Assembly (NCBI GenBank): GCA_035465395.1
Contig: DATHRK010000073.1
Location: 62,001 to 126,000 of the forward strand
Source: DATHRK01 sp035465395
GTDB lineage: Bacteria > Gemmatimonadota > Gemmatimonadetes > Longimicrobiales > RSA9
Direction: 5' to 3'
DNA length: 64,000 nt
Part shown: positions 59,061-64,000 of the stretch, piece by piece
Layout of the letters: each line of letters starts with the position of its first letter
Position numbering within the stretch: the first letter of the stretch is position 1
Notes under the pieces: generated by a model
What the model was told of the DNA's origin: nothing
What the model saw: the letters and a program-made list of their open reading frames with translations, nothing else
Database searches by the model: none
Program-made: the position numbers and the translations under genes

Positions 59061-59837
59061 TCACGAGACCTCCTCGGGATAGAAGCTCTCCAGGCGCCCA
59101 CCCCGGACGCGGAGGATGCGGTCGGCGCGGTCGGCGAGCTCGCGGTTGTGGGTCGCCAGGACGAGCGCCGCGCCGTGCTGCTCGCGCAACCGGAAGAACA
59201 GGTCGTGCAGGCGGTCGCTGGTGTGCGCGTCGAGGTTGCCCGTGGGCTCGTCCGCCAGAAGCAGCGCCGGCGCGTTGGCCAACGCGCGCGCCACCGCGAC
59301 GCGCTGCTGCTCGCCGCCGCTCAGCTGCGCCGGGCGGTGCTCGAGGCGCCCGCCGAGGCCCACCTCCTCCAGGAGCTCCCCGGCGCGCCGCATGGCGACG
59401 TCGTGGCCCGCGCCGCCGATGAGCATCGGCAGCGCGACGTTTTCGTGCGCGCTGAACTCCCGGAGCAGATGATGGAACTGGAACACGAATCCGATGCGCG
59501 CGTTGCGCACGGCGGCCAGTTCCGCGTCGGGCAGGAGTCCGATCGAGCGGCCCTCCAGCGCGACCTCGCCCGAGGTGGGCCGGTCCAGGCCGCCGAGCAG
59601 GTGAAGCAACGTCGACTTTCCCGCCCCGCTCGCCCCGACGATCGCGACCGCCTCGCCGCGCCGTACCTCCAGGTCGACCCCGTCCAGGACGACCAGCTCC
59701 GACCCATCCCCGCCGACGAACACCTTGCGCAGCCGTTTGGCTTCGAGCACCACCGGCGCGGCGCCGGCGGCGGCCGCCGGGCGCGTTCTCTCGTCCGCGG
59801 GCGGCTCGGGCGGCCCCGTGATCGGTCGCTCACTCAT
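59061..59837 (-). CDS. lolD: Lipoprotein-releasing ABC transporter ATPase LolD
   Basis: 258 residues. ABC ATPase of the LolCDE type that powers extraction of lipoproteins from the inner membrane. Walker A GASGAGKSTLLH, signature LSGGEQQRVAVARAL, Walker B ALLLADEPTGNLD, and the H-loop ATHNRELA. An N-terminal Pro/Ala-rich extension (about 1-27) is not conserved. Its ATG overlaps the permease gene stop by 8 nt. Confidence 0.94.
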   Translation of the reverse strand: MSERPITGPPEPPADERTRPAAAAGAAPVVLEAKRLRKVFVGGDGSELVVLDGVDLEVRRGEAVAIVGASGAGKSTLLHLLGGLDRPTSGEVALEGRSIGLLPDAELAAVRNARIGFVFQFHHLLREFSAHENVALPMLIGGAGHDVAMRRAGELLEEVGLGGRLEHRPAQLSGGEQQRVAVARALANAPALLLADEPTGNLDAHTSDRLHDLFFRLREQHGAALVLATHNRELADRADRILRVRGGRLESFYPEEVS

Positions 59838-61089
59838 GGCGGATCGCGTCGACCGGCAAGAGTCGCGACGCCTGCCGCGCCGGCAGGATGGTGGCGGCGA
59901 ACGCGACCAGGACGCTCAGAACGAGGATCAGCCCGACGTCGCGCGCGTCGAGCGCGACCGGAAGCGTCGGGATGCCGTACACGTCGGCCGGGAGCGTGAT
60001 CAGGTCGTAGCGGTCGATCAGCCAGACCAGCCCGAGGCCGCCGATGGCGCCCAGGGCGGTGCCGATCGCGCCGATCGCGAGGCCCTGGAGCAGGAAGATC
60101 TTCAGCACCGCGCCGTCGGTCATCCCCATCGACTTCAGGATCCCGATCTCCCTGGTCTTGTCGGTCACCACCATGATGAGCGTGCTGACGATGTTGAACG
60201 CGGCCACCAGCACGATCAGGAACAGGATCAGGCCCATGGCCAGCTTCTCGAGCTGGAGCGCGCCGAACAGCGAGCTGTTCAGCGTCATCCAGTCGTTGGT
60301 GTAGTACGGGAAGCTGAGCCGGGACGAGACCGCGCTGCCGATCGCACGCGCCTGCCACGGGTCGTCAACGGCGAGCGCGAGCCCCCCCACGTCGTCCCCG
60401 AAGTCCAGCAGGCGTGCGACCGCGCCCAGGTCCGCGTACAGGTGGCCCGAGTCGTACTCGTACATGCCCGTCTCGAACGTGCCGGTCATGACGAATTCGC
60501 CGGTCGCCGGGATGGCCTCTCCCAGGGCGCCCGCCCGAAGGTTTTCCGGTGCGATGACGACGACCGTATCCCCCTCGAGCAGGCCCAGCCGCTGCGAGAG
60601 GCGGATCCCCACCAGCACCCCGGGCAGATCGGTCCCGGTCTCGAGCGTCAACGATCCGTCGCGCAGCCCCCGGTCGATGTCGTTCAGCGGGACCCCGCCG
60701 CCCCCGGTGTCGATCCCGTACAGCGTGCCGAACTGGACGTAGTCGCCGGTGGGCGTCACGCCCACCTGCGTCAGAATGAACGGCTGCGCCCCGACCACGC
60801 CCGGCACACGCTCCACCTCGTGGAGCACGTCGCGCCAGGCGCCCATGCGGAAGCCCTGGCCGTTCTGGAAGACGTAGACGTGGGGATTGGCGCCCAGGAT
60901 CTTCGCCTGGAGTTCGTTCTGCATCCCCGTCATCACCGCTATCACCGTGATCAGCGCGGCGACCCCCACGAAGATCCCGCCCACCGCGATCAACGTGATC
61001 AGGGACAGGAAGCGGCCTTTGCGCCGCGACGCCAGGTAGCGTCGCGCGACGAACCACTCCAGTCCCGCGCGTCCGGGCCGGCCCGCCAT
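59830..61089 (-). CDS. lolC: Lipoprotein-releasing ABC transporter permease LolC/LolE
   Basis: 419-residue membrane subunit: four transmembrane helices (about 30-55, 275-305, 320-350, 375-402) with a large periplasmic domain between the first two (about 60-270), and the typical EWFVARRYLASRRKGRFLS start and DKTREIGILKSMGM motif. Only one LolC/E-type gene is present here, so the transporter may use a homodimer, or a partner elsewhere. Its start follows the lysS stop directly (TAG-ATG). Confidence 0.94.
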   Translation of the reverse strand: MAGRPGRAGLEWFVARRYLASRRKGRFLSLITLIAVGGIFVGVAALITVIAVMTGMQNELQAKILGANPHVYVFQNGQGFRMGAWRDVLHEVERVPGVVGAQPFILTQVGVTPTGDYVQFGTLYGIDTGGGGVPLNDIDRGLRDGSLTLETGTDLPGVLVGIRLSQRLGLLEGDTVVVIAPENLRAGALGEAIPATGEFVMTGTFETGMYEYDSGHLYADLGAVARLLDFGDDVGGLALAVDDPWQARAIGSAVSSRLSFPYYTNDWMTLNSSLFGALQLEKLAMGLILFLIVLVAAFNIVSTLIMVVTDKTREIGILKSMGMTDGAVLKIFLLQGLAIGAIGTALGAIGGLGLVWLIDRYDLITLPADVYGIPTLPVALDARDVGLILVLSVLVAFAATILPARQASRLLPVDAIRHE

Positions 61090-62684
<1,595 letters not shown>

Positions 62685-62688
<4 letters not shown>

Positions 62689-63792
62689 GACGCCATACCC
62701 CCCGCGCCCTTGAGGTAAGCTTCGATGAACTCGTCCAGGTCTCCGTCCATCACGCGCTGCACGTCGCCCACCTTCAGCTCGCTGCGATGGTCGGTCACCA
62801 TGGTGTAGGGCTGGAACACGTAGGAGCGGATCTGGTTTCCCCACGCGATGTCGGTCTTCTCCGCCTCGAGCGCCTGGCGCTCCGCCTCCCGCTCTTCGAC
62901 CTCGCGCTGGTAGAGCGCCGCCTTGAGCATCTTCATGGCGGTCGCGCGGTTCTTGTGCTGGCTTCGCTCCTGCTGGCACGACACGACCACGCCGGTCGGC
63001 AGGTGCGTGATGCGGACGGCCGAGCTGGTCTTGTTGACGTGCTGGCCGCCGGCTCCCGACGCGCGATAGGTGTCGACCCGCAGGTCCTTGTCTTCGATGT
63101 CGATGTCGATGTCGTCGTCCACCACCGGATAGACGAACACGCTGGCGAACGAGGTGTGCCGCCGGCCCTGACTGTCGAACGGCGAGATCCTCACCAGCCG
63201 GTGCACGCCCTTCTCCGCCTTCAGGTAGCCGTATGCGTGGTCGCCGCGTACCTCCACGGTGGCGCTCTTGATGCCCGCCTCTTCGCCTTCGAGAAGGTCG
63301 AGAAGCTCGGCGGCGCGACCGCTGCTTTCCGCCCAGCGCGTGTACATGCGCAGCAGCATCTCCGCCCAATCCTGCGACTCGGTGCCCCCGGCGCCCGGGT
63401 GGATCGTCAGAAGCGCGTCGCGCGCGTCGTCGGGGCCCCGCAGCATGTTGCGCAGCTCGAGCTGCTCCAGGGCACGGGCCAGGCGGATCACCTCGCCCTC
63501 CCATTCCTTCTGGAGCTCTGCGTCGGGCTCATCGGCCAGCAGCTCGGCCAGCTCGGCCAGCTCAGTGCCCTTGGCGTCCAGCTCGGTCCACGGGTCCACC
63601 CAGGACTTGAGCTGGTTGGCCTCGGCGATCACCTCCTGGGCGGCATCCGCGTCGTCCCAGAAGCCCGGCGACGCCATGCGCTCTTCGAGTCGGCCGATGT
63701 CGGTGCGCTTGGCCGCGACGTCAAAGAAAGTCTCCCAACTCTTCGATGCGCGCGCGCAGGTCGGCGATGTCTTCGGTTCGCTCGGTGCTCAT
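62685..63792 (-). CDS. prfB: Peptide chain release factor 2, made by +1 programmed frameshift
   Basis: RF2 recognises UGA and UAA stop codons. The first frame starts at ATG 63792, encodes 23 residues and reaches an in-frame TGA at 63721-63723 in the context CTT-TGA-C. A +1 shift joins it to the long frame (from 63722), giving about 368 residues in total, the usual RF2 size. The long frame shows SPF, the RF2-type stop-codon anticodon, and SGAGGQHVNK with the catalytic GGQ. Starting at Met 63677 would lose the conserved N-terminus (DVAAKRTDIGRLEERM). lysS follows with a 4-nt overlap. Confidence 0.95.
63719..63736 (-). promoter_or_regulatory. prfB programmed +1 frameshift site
   Basis: Minus-strand sequence GGGAGACTTTCTTTGACG: an internal Shine-Dalgarno-like GGGAG, 5 nt, then the slippery CTT, the TGA stop and C. 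It matches the known RF2 autoregulatory site CTT-TGA-C, at which low RF2 level favours the +1 shift. Confidence 0.92.
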
Positions 63793-63818
63793 GACAGGTC
63801 GGGTTCGGGTCGATCCGG

Positions 63819-63845
63819 GGGGAGTCGCTCCGCGTGAGCGACCCC
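63819..63845. repeat. Hairpin between prfB and the upstream gene
   Basis: GTCGCTC (63824-63830) and GAGCGAC (63836-63842) form a 7-bp stem with a 5-nt loop, extended by G/C pairs after one bulged base. No T-run follows on either strand. It may be a terminator or leader structure in the 142-nt gap upstream of prfB. Confidence 0.35.
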
Positions 63846-63934
63846 GGCCCGCGCGTCGGCGGGCGGCCTCGGGGGAGGGTCCGCCACCACCGTCCACCCG
63901 GGCCCGGCCAAGGGTAACACTGCGCTCAACCCCC

Positions 63935-64000
63935 TCAGAAGACGGGCTCCCCCTTGGCCAGGATGTCGTTGAGCGCGTCGCGGAAGAACGGCGTGGTCTT
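63935..64000 (-). CDS. 3' end of a gene cut by the window edge
   Basis: The last 21 codons and TGA stop of a minus-strand gene (ending LAKGEPVF). The frame is open to the edge. Too short to identify. It would be the gene upstream of prfB, 142 nt away. Confidence 0.5.
   Translation of the reverse strand, partial: KTTPFFRDALNDILAKGEPVF

Overview
This is a GC-rich (roughly 70 %) bacterial chromosome segment dominated by conserved chromosomal genes. It comes from a Gram-negative, LPS-making bacterium: it encodes two Omp85 proteins, TamB, LolC/LolD, Skp/OmpH and lpxD, lpxC-fabZ, lpxA, lpxB and lpxK. It also carries genes better known from Firmicutes and a few other phyla: mcsA-mcsB-clpC (protein-arginine phosphorylation), bshC (bacillithiol) and a DUF512-der pair. 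Together with the lpxC-fabZ fusion and a system I cytochrome c maturation set, this fits Gemmatimonadota or a related phylum best. That placement is inference; no rRNA or other decisive marker is in the window. No insertion sequence, prophage, CRISPR array or obvious island was seen.

Layout. 190-6547 (+): an Omp85 protein (TamA-like) followed by TamB. 6579-13601 (-): ccmA-B-C-D-E-F-G-H then lgt; ccmD is only 49 codons. 13793-16106 (-): a three-gene set encoding a TPM-domain protein, a nucleotidyltransferase-like protein and LemA. 16300-18774 (+): an exported beta-propeller/CehA-type metallohydrolase. 18797-22631: two divergent paralogous membrane TolB-like/TPR proteins. 22661-26638: a small membrane protein, a tandem universal stress protein and a divergent APC permease fused to EIIA-like and TrkA-C-like domains. 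26696-26769: tRNA-Arg(CCU). 26863-27507: an unassigned exported protein.

27567-34315 (-) is an eight-gene operon, DUF512 radical-SAM-like, der, plsY, gpsA, merR, surE, pcm and a DedA-type protein. Every junction overlaps by 1 or 4 nt. An intrinsic terminator at 34412-34450 closes the next block upstream. That block runs from 63935 or beyond down to 34487, all on the minus strand and with no gap above about 150 nt: prfB (with a +1 programmed frameshift), lysS, lolC, lolD, mcsA, mcsB, clpC, bamA, skp, lpxD, lpxC-fabZ, lpxA, a Gfo/Idh oxidoreductase, a 43-codon membrane ORF, lpxB, a DUF374 acyltransferase, lpxK, nadB, rlmH, bshC, a small coiled-coil membrane protein, murJ, uvrC, larC and a secreted TPR protein. 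Functionally this is an envelope-biogenesis and protein-quality block (lipid A, OMP assembly, lipoprotein sorting, peptidoglycan lipid II flipping) with translation, repair and cofactor genes mixed in.

Translation initiation has a clear style: GTG starts are very common and start codons often overlap the preceding stop as ATGA, GTGA or TTGA. I used this to choose many starts. I found no clear new defence or mobile system. The most interesting items are the perfect hairpin inside larC, the prfB frameshift, the uncharacterised DUF512-Der coupling, arginine-kinase/ClpC genes beside bamA, a Gfo/Idh gene embedded in the lipid A operon, the permease fusion, and two genes whose reading frames suggest non-standard start codons.
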